Shown: positions 18,070 to 26,920 of the stretch, one piece after another
Position numbering within the stretch: the first letter of the stretch is position 1
Layout of the letters: each line of letters starts with the position of its first letter
Assembly: GCF_026342435.1 (NCBI RefSeq)
Contig: NZ_JAPEMT010000002.1
Span: forward strand, 620,001 to 684,000
DNA from: Streptomyces sp. NBC_00237
GTDB taxonomy: Bacteria; Actinomycetota; Actinomycetes; Streptomycetales; Streptomycetaceae
Direction: 5' to 3'
Length of the DNA stretch: 64,000 bases
Program-made: the position numbers and the translations under genes
The notes under the pieces: generated by a model
What the model saw: only the letters and a program-made list of their open reading frames with translations
What the model was told of the DNA's origin: nothing
Database searches by the model: none

Positions 18070-18849
18070 TCAGAGATTCAGGTCGACCACCACGGGGGCG
18101 TGGTCGGACGCGCCCTTGCCCTTGCGCTCGTCACGGTCGACGTACGCGTCGGTGACCGCCTCGGTGAACGGCTTGTTGCCGTAGACGAGGTCGATGCGCA
18201 TGCCCTTGTTCTTGGGGAAACCGAGCTCGCGGTAGTCCCAGAAGGTGAAGGGGTGGTCGTACTTGAGCGGGCGCGGCAGCACGTCGGAGAGGCCCGTCTC
18301 GCGCAGGGCGGCGAGGGCGGCGCGCTCGGCGGGGGTGACGTGCGTGGCGCCCTCGAAGAGGGCCGGGTCCCAGACGTCCGCGTCGGTCGGGGCGACGTTG
18401 AAATCACCCAGAACGGCGAACGGCCGTGACCCCGCCGCGTCTTCGGCGACGGCGGCCTTCAGCGCCTCGAACCAGGCCAGCTTGTACGTGTAGTGGTCGT
18501 GCGCGACCTCGCGGCCGTTGGGCACGTACACCGACCACAGGCGCAGCGGGCCGCAGGTCGCGGAGACGGCGCGGGGCTCCTGCACTCCCCCGTACTCGGG
18601 CCCGCCGGGCAGGCCGGAGACCACGTTCTCCAGGCCGACCTTGGAGATCAGTGCCACGCCGTTCCACCGGCCGTCGGCGACGACGGCGGACTCGTAGCCG
18701 AGCTCGCGCAGTGGGGCGGCGGGGAACTGCTCGGCGGTCGACTTGGTCTCCTGGATGCACAGCACGTCCGTGCCGGTGTTCTCCAGCCAGGCCAGCAGCC
18801 TCGGCAGTCGGGCGGTGATCGAGTTGACGTTCCAGGTGGCGATGCGCAT
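18070..18849 (-). CDS. xth: exodeoxyribonuclease III
   Basis: A 259-aa AP endonuclease/exonuclease III that repairs abasic sites. All motifs of the EEP nuclease fold are present: RIATWNVNSITARL, CIQETKS, the YVPNGRE loop, the GDFNVAPTDADV catalytic Asp/Asn, RIDLVYGN, and the final SDHAPVVVDL. Length is typical. It stands alone, with a divergent-free short gap to the MBL gene. Confidence 0.94.
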   Translation of the reverse strand: MRIATWNVNSITARLPRLLAWLENTGTDVLCIQETKSTAEQFPAAPLRELGYESAVVADGRWNGVALISKVGLENVVSGLPGGPEYGGVQEPRAVSATCGPLRLWSVYVPNGREVAHDHYTYKLAWFEALKAAVAEDAAGSRPFAVLGDFNVAPTDADVWDPALFEGATHVTPAERAALAALRETGLSDVLPRPLKYDHPFTFWDYRELGFPKNKGMRIDLVYGNKPFTEAVTDAYVDRDERKGKGASDHAPVVVDLNL

Positions 18850-18907
18850 GTCTCTCAACCTACTCGTCGGGTCTGACAGTCGGGGTGCGTGTCGGTCTCC
18901 GAGCAGG

Positions 18908-19561
18908 TCAGAGTCTTGTGGAGGCGCCCGGCGCGAGGTGGTGGTGGTCCGTGCCGCCGAGGTTGCCGAGGTGCTGGCCGTACAGCGGCAGGGCGAGGTC
19001 GGTGAGGAGCGCGTCGTGGATGTCGTACGCGCGCTGCGGCTTGACCTCGCGTACGTAGTCGATGACCTCGGAGACCTTGCTCCAGGGTGCCATCACCGGC
19101 ACGAGGAGGGTCTCCACGGCGTGCTCGGGGACGGTGAGCGCGTCGCCCGGGTGGAAGACGGACCCGTCGAGGAGGAACCCGACGTTGGTGATGCGCGGCA
19201 GGTCCGGGTGGATGACGGCGTGCAGCTCTCCGTACACCTGTACGTCGAAGCCCGCGGCGCTGAAGGCGTCCCCGTGCCCGACCGTGTGGACCCGGCCGGG
19301 GAAGGCCGCGGAGATCTTCTCGGCGACGCTGCGCAGCGTCCAGATCTCGGCGGCCGGGTCGGCCTCCAGGGCGGCCCGCAGGTGCGGCTCGCTGAAGTGG
19401 TCGGGGTGCTCGTGCGTGACGAGGATCGCGTCCGCGCCGAGCGCGGCGTCCGCCTCGCTGAAGGCCCCCGGGTCCAGGACGAGCGTGCGCCCGTCCTTCT
19501 CCAGCCGGACACAGGCATGGGACTTCTTGGTCAGCTCGATGCTGTGCGTGCTGCTGGTCAT
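18908..19561 (-). CDS. MBL-fold metal-dependent hydrolase
   Basis: A 217-aa metallo-beta-lactamase-fold protein of the UlaG-like group. The metal site THEHPDHFS is near residue 50. Further ligands are likely in NVGFLLDGSVFHPGDAL and YDIHDALL. The start at 19561 was preferred over 19570 on Shine-Dalgarno spacing. Its substrate is unknown; proteins of this group act on phosphodiesters or lactones. It lies between xth and pcaL on the same strand with a 13-bp gap from the latter. Confidence 0.82.
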   Translation of the reverse strand: MTSSTHSIELTKKSHACVRLEKDGRTLVLDPGAFSEADAALGADAILVTHEHPDHFSEPHLRAALEADPAAEIWTLRSVAEKISAAFPGRVHTVGHGDAFSAAGFDVQVYGELHAVIHPDLPRITNVGFLLDGSVFHPGDALTVPEHAVETLLVPVMAPWSKVSEVIDYVREVKPQRAYDIHDALLTDLALPLYGQHLGNLGGTDHHHLAPGASTRL

Positions 19562-19574
19562 GGCTCCCATCCTG

Positions 19575-20864
19575 CTACGGCTGTGGCGTGGTCTCCTGCC
19601 GGACCACTTCCCTGGCGGTCTCGAAGGCCGCCTGTGCCGCCGGAACCCCGCAGTACACGGCGGTCTGGAGCAGCACCTCGCGGATCTCGACGGGGGTGAG
19701 GCCGTTGCGCAGGGCGGCCCGGACGTGGGTGGCCAGGGACGCCTGGTGCCCGCCCGCGACGAGCGCGGTGAGGGCCACGACGCTGCGGGTGCGCCGGTCC
19801 AGGCCGTCCCGTGCCCAGACCTCGCCCCACGCGTACCGGGTCAGCAGGTCCTGGAAGTCGCCGGTCATCTCGTCCGCACCGGCCAGCACCCCGTCGACGT
19901 ACCCCTCGCCGAGCACCTCGCGGCGCACCTTCAGACCCGCGTCGTACGGATCGGGCCGCCCGGCGGCGAGCGGCCCGGGCTCGCTCACGGGGACGGGCGG
20001 CGCTTCGGGGACCTCTTCGGGCGCGGGCGCCGCAGCGGGAACCGGCGCGGGCGGCACGGGTGCCAGCAGGGTCGTGCTGCCGTCGTCCCAGGCCGACGAG
20101 AAGTGCCGTACGAGCAGGTCGGTGACGGCGGCGGGCTGCTCGACGGGCGTCAGATGGGACGCCCCCGGGACGAGCGCGAGGCGGGCGTCGGGAATTCCCG
20201 CGACCAGGGTCCGTGCGTCGCCAGGACCGGTGACCTGGTCCTGCTCGCCGACCACGACGAGGGTGGGCACGGCGATCCGTCCCAGCTCGGGACGTACGTC
20301 GAAGGCGGCCAGCGCCTCACAGGCGGCGATGTAGCAGCCGGGTTCGGTGGTCCGCACCATCTGCACGGCCCACTCCACAATGGCGGGCTGGGCGGCGGCG
20401 AACCCCTGTGTGAACCAGCGTCCGGGCGCGGACGCGGCCATCGGGTCCATGCCGTTGGTCCGCACGATGACGCCGCGCTGCCGGAACTCGTCGGCCGTCC
20501 CGAACCGGGGCGACGCCGAGACCAGCGCCAGCGAGGCCACCCGGTGCGGGTGCCGCAGCGCCAGCTCCGCGCCGACCGCGCCGCCGATCGAACAGCCCGC
20601 GTACCCGAAGCGCTGGACGCCCAGCTCGTCGAGCACGGCGAGCAGCCGAGCGGTCAGGTCGCCCACGGACGCCACGGGTTCGGCGGGCGCGCCGCCGTGC
20701 CCGGGAAGGTCGTAGCGGAACACGCGCCAGGTGCGGGACAGCTCGGGTATCTGTCGGTCCCACATGTGCCATGTGGTACCCAACGAGGGGCCCAGGACAA
20801 GGACAGGAGCGTCTTCTGGCCCGTCAAAGCGGTATTGCAGGGTGTTCATCGGTATCTCACTCAC
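19575..20864 (-). CDS. pcaL: fused 3-oxoadipate enol-lactonase / 4-carboxymuconolactone decarboxylase
   Basis: A 429-aa bifunctional enzyme of the protocatechuate branch of the beta-ketoadipate pathway. Residues about 1-255 form an alpha/beta hydrolase (PcaD; oxyanion GPSLGTTWHMWD, nucleophile motif GCSIGG, late His in GASHLTPVEQ). A Pro/Ala linker follows, then the PcaC decarboxylase domain (GHQASLATHVRAALRNG, then YCGVPAAQAAF). The GTG at 20864 is chosen because GAGAGGG lies well spaced before it; ATGs at 20849 and 20888 are alternatives. In streptomycetes pcaL normally ends a pca operon, but no other pca gene is present upstream here; coupling-protein DNA begins instead. Confidence 0.9.
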   Translation of the reverse strand: MSEIPMNTLQYRFDGPEDAPVLVLGPSLGTTWHMWDRQIPELSRTWRVFRYDLPGHGGAPAEPVASVGDLTARLLAVLDELGVQRFGYAGCSIGGAVGAELALRHPHRVASLALVSASPRFGTADEFRQRGVIVRTNGMDPMAASAPGRWFTQGFAAAQPAIVEWAVQMVRTTEPGCYIAACEALAAFDVRPELGRIAVPTLVVVGEQDQVTGPGDARTLVAGIPDARLALVPGASHLTPVEQPAAVTDLLVRHFSSAWDDGSTTLLAPVPPAPVPAAAPAPEEVPEAPPVPVSEPGPLAAGRPDPYDAGLKVRREVLGEGYVDGVLAGADEMTGDFQDLLTRYAWGEVWARDGLDRRTRSVVALTALVAGGHQASLATHVRAALRNGLTPVEIREVLLQTAVYCGVPAAQAAFETAREVVRQETTPQP

Positions 20865-20884
20865 CCGCGTGACCCTCTCATCTG

Positions 20885-21320
20885 TCATTTGCAGTCGTAC
20901 CGGCAGGGTCAGAAAACGTGGGGCGATGCGGGAATGGACAGCATGTGGAGCGCGTCCACCATCAAAATTATCGGTTCCGGCATTGACGACCCCGATTTCG
21001 CCGACAAACTGTCCCGTCTGATCGGTGATCACGATGTGGCCACCACCTCCACCTCGCACTCGGAATCGGGGAAGAGCACCTCCGTGTCCATGCGCCAGGA
21101 GCGCATCCTGCCGGCCGACGCGATCCGCGCCCTGCCGAAGGGCACCGCGATCTGCTTCGCCACCGGTCTGAGGGCCGCGATGGTCGATCTGCGCCCCTGG
21201 TACGCCGAGCCCGGTGCCGCCGAGGTGGCCGCCGCGTCCGCCCGCGCCGCCCAGGCCATCACCACCCGCGCGCTCGCCAAGGACACCCCGCAGCGGAACG
21301 ACTACGGCACCGCCGCATAA
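20885..21320 (+). pseudogene. 3' fragment of a TraG/VirD4-type conjugative coupling protein
   Basis: The frame encodes the C-terminal TraM-recognition part of a type IV secretion coupling ATPase: LQSYRQGQKTWG, then MWSASTIKIIGSGIDDPDFA, then LSRLIGDHDVATTS, and RILPADAIRALPKGTA near the end. The ATPase domains and membrane anchor that should precede it are missing. Homology starts abruptly at about 20,885, a few bases from the pcaL leader on the other strand. A short product could start at the ATG at 20,934, but the gene is clearly a fragment. Confidence 0.75.
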
Positions 21321-21411
21321 CCGTCCCCCGCAAGATCCCCACCCCTCGGCCCACCGCCCCCTCGCCACCCTTCCCGCCGCTTCCCCGCACCCGCCGCACG
21401 AATCGAGCCCC

Positions 21412-22473
21412 TTGAGCAACCTCCACCTTGTCATCATCGAAGGCAGCACCCGCGGCCCCTACCTGGGCCGCGGAACGTCCCCGGCCTGGACCGGATACGA
21501 GCCCCTCACCGTCACTCACGAAACTGCGCAGCGGCTCGTCGTAGACCTCAACGCCGACGGATCGGGCCTCACGGGCCGGTGGGACGGCGACACACTGCGC
21601 TTCGACGCGGACGCGGGACACAACGGGGAAGCCTTCTCCCGCGCCGTGACCCCGGACGCCCACGGCCACTACGTGATCCCCAACATGTGGCCGTGGGAGC
21701 ACTGGGACGAGACGAAGGAACAGAGCAGCACCCAGCGGGCCTACGCCTACGGGGCCACGGGTCGAGCCGCAGCCCAGGGTGCCCCTGCCGGCGAACGCTC
21801 CGCGTGGCAGTGGGGCCACAGCGATGCGCTGGCCCTGGGAGCCGACACGACGCGCCAGGCGCCTCCTGCTTTGTCGCAGCTGCTGAATGTGGTTCCCGAC
21901 GATTTCGATGTGCTGTTCGGCACGGGCCTCGACGGCAACGCGCGCGTCACCGTGAACCCGCGCTGTCCGCAGGCCGTCCGCGTCCTGCGCGACCACGGTC
22001 TGGTACCGGGTGAGTCCGCCCTGGACTTCGCCGTGCCCACGGGCCTCGGCTCCAAGGATGTTGTCGCCGACGCCTATCTGGACCTGGTCCTCGCCGATGC
22101 CGATGCCGTGTACCTCATGAGCACCGGGCTGCCGGAAGGCGTACCCCGGCACGACGTGACCTTCCATCTGGCCCAGTACGGCATCGTCGCGACCACCTCG
22201 TTCGACCCGCTCGCCAAGGAGTCGCTGGAGCTGAGCGGGTTCCGGGAGTTCGACCTCAACTACGGACTCCGGGAGGCGATGTACAGACTTCCCCGGGAAA
22301 CCGAGCGTCCTCTCGGGGCGGTAGTCGTGGCCTATTGCTCGTTGCTGGCGCACGGCAGAAGCGTCGCCGTCCGCGACCTGCTCGCCGACCCCTTCGCCAC
22401 CCCCGCCGCCCCGCCCTCCCGCACGCCGGGACTGCCCCGGCAGGTGTCGCCGGGTACCGGTCCCCGCCGCTGA
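21412..22473 (+). CDS. unknown protein, first gene of a plasmid-like operon
   Basis: A 353-aa soluble protein starting at TTG (SNLHLVIIEGSTRGPYLGRG). The first part contains regularly spaced Gly and Trp in short beta-like stretches (AWTGYEPLTV, GRWDGDTLRFDADAG, NMWPWEHWDE). A second domain follows from about residue 150 (LLNVVPDDFDVLFGTG, DAYLDLVLADADAVYL). I do not recognise a family. The Pro/Ser-rich tail is a common feature of its operon neighbours. It sits 44 bp before the next gene and 91 bp after the TraG fragment. Confidence 0.65.
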   Translation: MSNLHLVIIEGSTRGPYLGRGTSPAWTGYEPLTVTHETAQRLVVDLNADGSGLTGRWDGDTLRFDADAGHNGEAFSRAVTPDAHGHYVIPNMWPWEHWDETKEQSSTQRAYAYGATGRAAAQGAPAGERSAWQWGHSDALALGADTTRQAPPALSQLLNVVPDDFDVLFGTGLDGNARVTVNPRCPQAVRVLRDHGLVPGESALDFAVPTGLGSKDVVADAYLDLVLADADAVYLMSTGLPEGVPRHDVTFHLAQYGIVATTSFDPLAKESLELSGFREFDLNYGLREAMYRLPRETERPLGAVVVAYCSLLAHGRSVAVRDLLADPFATPAAPPSRTPGLPRQVSPGTGPRR

Positions 22474-22516
22474 CCTGCCGCCCCCTGAACACACCACTCC
22501 AAGGAATCCCGCTTTC

Positions 22517-23569
22517 GTGCCCGCCACCGACCTCAATGAGCAGATCACCGAACTACGCACCCTCGGCGACGACTTCGAAGCCTTCCACCTCCGCCTCGCG
22601 GCCCTCAGCTTCCAACCCGGCGCCGACGCACACGAGCAGATATCCCCCCTGCTGCTGGAGAGCCAGCAGCTCACCGCCCGTACCCTCCAGCAGCTGACCG
22701 CCCTCACCCACGGCCCGTACACCCAACTGCCCGGCAGCCGCTACGGTCTGGAGTCCCTCTCGGCCGTGCTCGCCGGAACCGCTCTGGCCAGCGCCGACCT
22801 CGCCTGCGCACTGAGCGACAACCCGTACGAGGGCACCAACTTCGCCGGTTCGCCCCCCACCGTCATGCTGAATAGGCAGGCGGCCTCTGCCCAGCTCGTG
22901 GCCCAATCCGCCCTCAGCATCGTGGGCACTCTCAACGCGCAGTCGATGTACCACAGCCCCGAGATCCGCGCGGTGTACGCACGCGTGCGTCAGCTGGCCC
23001 ACCTCGCAAACGATGCCGCCGACCATCTCATCGATGCGGTCGACATCCTCGACCACACCGTCGCACGTCTTCCCGTCGAGCTCGGCGACGGCTTCCTGGC
23101 GGTCCTGACCGAGCACGACGCCCGCCGGGAGGCCGGCAGACGCTTCACCCTGGCCGCCAGCCTGACCGCCCTCGGCGCCTCGGACGCGCTGGCAACCGCC
23201 GAACTCTTCATCGTCGAGCGCCGCAACCGAGGCTTCGTACCCGAGTACCAGCCGCCCGGCCTCACCACGGCCCAGAGCACCACCCTGCGCGCGGTAGCCC
23301 GGGGAGAGGTGGCGATCACCCACGACAAGCCCTACCTCCGCCGCGAGGACATCCGCGTCAGCATCAGCACCATCCGCGCCCTGGAGAACCGCGGTCTGGT
23401 GATGCGCGAGGACTGCCCGGACGACTGGTTCCGCGACGAGCGCGTCCACCTCACCGCAGCAGGACGCCGCGACCTCGCCGCCTCCTTCGCCCGACCACGC
23501 CCCGCCGCCCTGACCACCAGACGCCCCGCCCCACCCCTGCCGGCACCCGCCGCCGGCCGCTCCCGCTGA
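22517..23569 (+). CDS. unknown protein with C-terminal winged-helix-like domain
   Basis: A 350-aa protein starting at GTG. The first two thirds are predicted helical with heptad-like Leu/Ala (LNEQITELRTLGDDFEAFHL, VYARVRQLAHLANDAADHL). The C-terminal region resembles a winged helix: TTAQSTTLRAVARGEVAI, then RVSISTIRALENRGLV, then RVHLTAAGRRDLA. The next gene ends in the same domain, so the two are paralogues of different length. A DNA-binding or plasmid-maintenance role is an inference only. Confidence 0.65.
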   Translation: MPATDLNEQITELRTLGDDFEAFHLRLAALSFQPGADAHEQISPLLLESQQLTARTLQQLTALTHGPYTQLPGSRYGLESLSAVLAGTALASADLACALSDNPYEGTNFAGSPPTVMLNRQAASAQLVAQSALSIVGTLNAQSMYHSPEIRAVYARVRQLAHLANDAADHLIDAVDILDHTVARLPVELGDGFLAVLTEHDARREAGRRFTLAASLTALGASDALATAELFIVERRNRGFVPEYQPPGLTTAQSTTLRAVARGEVAITHDKPYLRREDIRVSISTIRALENRGLVMREDCPDDWFRDERVHLTAAGRRDLAASFARPRPAALTTRRPAPPLPAPAAGRSR

Positions 23570-23592
23570 CCTCCTCCCTGAAACGGGGCCCT

Positions 23593-24420
23593 TTGGACAC
23601 CGCCGCCGACGCACACCAGCAGCTCTTCGACGTGGCACCGCCCCCGAGCCTGCCCGAACGCATCCTGGCCCTGGCCGGTGACGTCGCCCGCCACAACGAC
23701 CTGCTCGCCGACCACCGCCTGGACACCCCCTCCCACGCGGACCAGCTGACCGCCCCCCGCACCTCTGCGCAGCGCCTCGTACGCCACACCCGCGACCTGC
23801 TCCACGAGGTGACCGCCACCCTCCCCCGCCACCAGACACCCGCCCGTGACATCGCGGCCCGCCTGCGCCAGCTCACCCACCTCACCGACAGCGCCGCCGC
23901 CCAACTCGACGTCCTGCACCGCACGCTGGAGACCACCGGCGCACCGGCCACGCGCAGCACCGCGATCACCGTGGCCCGCGCGCTGACCCGTCTCGGCGCC
24001 GAGGACCTCGCCGTGAGCGCCGCCAGCGTCGCCCACGAACTACGTGTCCGCGGCATCCAGGACCTCAGTCCCCAGGCCCTGCTCCTGTCCGCGGCGGAGA
24101 ACGACGCCCTGTCGGCTGTCGCGTGCGGGCACGTCGCGCTGACCGACCCCCTCGGCTCCCCGCACATCGAATCCCGTACCCCGGTGGCCATCGCGACCGT
24201 CCGCGCGCTCACCGCCCAAGGGCTGATCGAGTCGGCGCCGATCCCCCGGGAGTACCAGTACTGGCAGGACCAGGCGCGCGTCCACCTGACCGGGACCGGC
24301 CGCGCCCACCTCGCCGGGCTGGCCAGCCGCCCGGCCGGCACCACACCGCCGACCGCACGCCCCCTCGCCACGGTGCCCGCCACCGCCCCCACGCCCGGTC
24401 CCGCCGCCCCACGCCGCTGA
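23593..24420 (+). CDS. paralogue of the preceding protein, winged-helix-like C-terminus
   Basis: A 275-aa protein starting at TTG, 23 bp after its neighbour. It shares the layout: a helical region (ARLRQLTHLTDSAAAQLDVL) and a C-terminal segment parallel to the neighbour's (SAAENDALSAVACGHVALT, then VAIATVRALTAQGLIE, then RVHLTGTGRAHLAGL). It lacks about 75 N-terminal residues relative to the neighbour. Both end in a Pro/Ala tail. A tandem duplication with divergence is the simplest reading. Confidence 0.65.
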   Translation: MDTAADAHQQLFDVAPPPSLPERILALAGDVARHNDLLADHRLDTPSHADQLTAPRTSAQRLVRHTRDLLHEVTATLPRHQTPARDIAARLRQLTHLTDSAAAQLDVLHRTLETTGAPATRSTAITVARALTRLGAEDLAVSAASVAHELRVRGIQDLSPQALLLSAAENDALSAVACGHVALTDPLGSPHIESRTPVAIATVRALTAQGLIESAPIPREYQYWQDQARVHLTGTGRAHLAGLASRPAGTTPPTARPLATVPATAPTPGPAAPRR

Positions 24421-24602
24421 CCCGGCCGCACACAGGCCACGCTGACCTTCCCCCCAGCCGGTCACCTCCACGACGTGGCCGTGCCACCCGAGCGCATCGT
24501 GCAGGCACGACGAACTACCGACGGCGCATGGGGAGCCCGCGCCCAAATCCCCAACCGGGCAACGGACACGAAGGGCTCTGGTCGGCGTAACGCTCCGACC
24601 AG

Positions 24603-25655
24603 ATGTCCCCGTACCTCGTCAACCGCCTTCCCGCCGCCCTCATCTCCCCGCTCTGCACTCATCCCCCTCTCTCCTTCCTGGCTGCCGCCTGGACGGCGCC
24701 ACTCACCACAAGGACCCCCATCCCCTCCTCTCCTCACTTCCGCGCGATTTCTCTCGGTGCCGGAATTCAGTCCAGTGCCATGCTCGCCCTCTCAGCAGAG
24801 GGAATTCTCCCCAAGGTCGACTATGCCATTTTTGCCGACACAGGGTGGGAACCTGAAGCCGTCTATATCCACCTCGACCGCCTTGAACGGGAAATAGCGA
24901 AACCTGCCGGGATTCCCATCCTGCGCGTCTCGGCAGGAAATATTCGCGATGACGCCCTGAACCCGGAAAAGCGGTTCGCCTCCATGCCTCTCTACGTTCT
25001 GAACCAGGACGGCAGACCAGGGATGACCAGGCGTCAGTGCACCGGGGAATACAAGGTAAAACCGATCAAGAAGGCTATCCGTGACCTTCTGGGATACCCC
25101 TACCCCACGCGTATCCCGAGGGACGTCTGGGTAGAGCAGTGGATCGGCATTTCCACGGATGAATTCCACCGCGCGAAGGACGCCGACGTCAAGTACATGC
25201 ACAACCGGCACCCTTTGATCACGGATATGAACTGGTCGCGGTCCGACTGCACACGATATCTCTCCTCGATCGGACTGGCGGAAACACCAAAATCTTCGTG
25301 CCTGGGGTGTCCCTTTCATGGAAATGCTCAGTGGCGTCATATCCGGGACACCTCGCCGCGGGAGTGGGAGGACGTCGTCGCCTTCGACGCCGCGATCCGC
25401 GCCGGCAACGCGCGCGCCACCGCCACCGGCAACCCCCTGTTGGGCCAGGCGTTCCTGCACCGCTCCCGGGTCCCGCTCGACCAGGCGCCGGTCGATCACG
25501 TCACCGCCGCGGAATGGGCTTCTCTGCAAACGGAGTTGGCAGATGGCCCGGACGCCCAGGAGCTGGAGCGGGGAGTGGCGGACGGGTGCTCGCCGTGGTC
25601 CTGCCGTGGCTCCGACCCGGAGCCGACGCAGGATGCTTTCGGGCTGGCCTCTTGA
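24603..25655 (+). CDS. PAPS-reductase-like PP-loop protein
   Basis: A protein of up to 350 aa of the phosphoadenosine phosphosulfate reductase/DndC-like superfamily. The PP-loop is ISLGAGIQSSAMLAL, followed by FADTGWEPEAVYIHL, CTGEYKVKPIKKAI and a Cys pair in SSCLGCPFHGNAQW that may hold a metal. The first 45 residues from the ATG at 24603 look like untranslated leader, so the real start may be a later noncanonical codon near 24,735. Local base use is less GC-rich than in neighbours, a sign of foreign origin. It overlaps the methyltransferase gene (TTGA), suggesting a joint role, possibly in base or backbone modification. Confidence 0.75.
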   Translation: MSPYLVNRLPAALISPLCTHPPLSFLAAAWTAPLTTRTPIPSSPHFRAISLGAGIQSSAMLALSAEGILPKVDYAIFADTGWEPEAVYIHLDRLEREIAKPAGIPILRVSAGNIRDDALNPEKRFASMPLYVLNQDGRPGMTRRQCTGEYKVKPIKKAIRDLLGYPYPTRIPRDVWVEQWIGISTDEFHRAKDADVKYMHNRHPLITDMNWSRSDCTRYLSSIGLAETPKSSCLGCPFHGNAQWRHIRDTSPREWEDVVAFDAAIRAGNARATATGNPLLGQAFLHRSRVPLDQAPVDHVTAAEWASLQTELADGPDAQELERGVADGCSPWSCRGSDPEPTQDAFGLAS

Positions 25656-26920
25656 TCCTGGATCTATTTGCGGGTCCTGGTGGTTGGTCGCACGCTCTGG
25701 CCGCCCTGGGCATCCGGGACGTGGGCCTGGAGTGGGATGAGTGGGCCTGCAAAACCCGGGCCGCGGCTGGTCAGTTGACGGTGCGCACCGACGTGGCGCT
25801 GTACCCCACAGCTCCTTTCGTCGGGCGGGTGAAGGCGCTGATCGCTTCCCCTCCGTGTCAGGCGTGGAGCATGGCCGGCAGGCGGCTCGGGCTGCTCGAC
25901 CAACCGCTCGTTCACCAGGCGGTCGCCGACCTCGCCCGGGGACGCGACAGCCGCGAGAAGCTCCTCGCCGCCTGCCGCGACCCTCGCTCGCTGCTCGCCG
26001 CCGAGCCGATGCGCTACCTGCACGCCCTGCACACGGTCGGCGATCCGGAGTGGGTGGCGATGGAGGAAGTCCCGGACGTCCTTGCGCTGTGGAAGCAGTA
26101 CGCGTCCATCCTGCGCAGCTGGGGGTACTCGGTGTGGGCGGGCATCCTCAACGCGGCGGACTACGGGGTGCCCCAGACGCGCAGGCGGGCGATCCTGCTC
26201 GCCTCGCGCACCCGGACTGCCACGCCGCCGCCGCCCACCCATGCGAAGGTGGCTGAGCCGGAGAGCCTGTTCGGGCCGGGCCGCGCCCGCTGGGTGTCCA
26301 TGGCTGAGGCGTTGGGCTGGGGCGCCACCGACCGGCCCACGCCCACCGTGTGCGCGGGCGGCGGCCCCGGCGGCGGGCCCGAGCCTTTCCCCTCGGGCTC
26401 CCGCAAGACGCTGTCGGATGCCCGCGACCGCGGTACCTGGGCGCCCCGCCCCGCCGGAGTTGTCCTGCGGTCGCGGCGGGAGGGGGCGGGCTGGGCCGCC
26501 CGGCACGGCACCCGCGACAACCGTCCCGCCGACCGCCCGGCGCCCACCTTCACCGCGGAGGCGCACCGGTGGGCCTGGGCGCTGCGCAGCAACAACCAGG
26601 CCAACGCCACCACCCGCAGCAGCGACGAGCCCGCTGGCACTCTCTTCTTCGGACACCGCGCGAACGAGTGCGTCTGGATCGCCGAGCCCGCCCCCGCGCA
26701 GCCGGACCAGGACCCGGTGACGCCGCCGGATCCCATCCGGATCACCGCCGCCGAGGCCGGCACCCTGCAGACCTTCCCCGCCGCCTACCCCTGGGCCGGG
26801 AACAAGGGCCAGCAGTTCGGCCAGATCGGCAACGCGGTCCCCCCGCGCCTAGCTCTGCACCTGCTGGCCCCGCTCCTGGACAGGACCTTGACCACCGACG
26901 ACTTCACCCTGGCCGCCTGA
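25652..26920 (+). CDS. DNA C5-cytosine methyltransferase
   Basis: A 422-aa m5C methyltransferase. Motif I is LILDLFAGPGGWSHAL at the very N-terminus, motif IV ASPPCQAWSMAGRR with the catalytic Cys, motif VI MEEVPDVL (a variant of ENV), motif VIII PQTRRRAIL, and motif X GQIGNAVPPRLA. The target-recognition region lies around residues 200-340. It starts at TTG inside the stop of the PP-loop gene (TTGA). No restriction endonuclease is adjacent, so it is an orphan or part of another modification system. The following gene starts inside its stop. Confidence 0.9.
   Translation: MILDLFAGPGGWSHALAALGIRDVGLEWDEWACKTRAAAGQLTVRTDVALYPTAPFVGRVKALIASPPCQAWSMAGRRLGLLDQPLVHQAVADLARGRDSREKLLAACRDPRSLLAAEPMRYLHALHTVGDPEWVAMEEVPDVLALWKQYASILRSWGYSVWAGILNAADYGVPQTRRRAILLASRTRTATPPPPTHAKVAEPESLFGPGRARWVSMAEALGWGATDRPTPTVCAGGGPGGGPEPFPSGSRKTLSDARDRGTWAPRPAGVVLRSRREGAGWAARHGTRDNRPADRPAPTFTAEAHRWAWALRSNNQANATTRSSDEPAGTLFFGHRANECVWIAEPAPAQPDQDPVTPPDPIRITAAEAGTLQTFPAAYPWAGNKGQQFGQIGNAVPPRLALHLLAPLLDRTLTTDDFTLAA

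Noticed and set aside
20860..20960. tRNA or attachment site at the pcaL/TraG junction
   Set aside because: No tRNA-like cloverleaf or direct repeat is seen near the junction, so a site-specific integration there is not supported.
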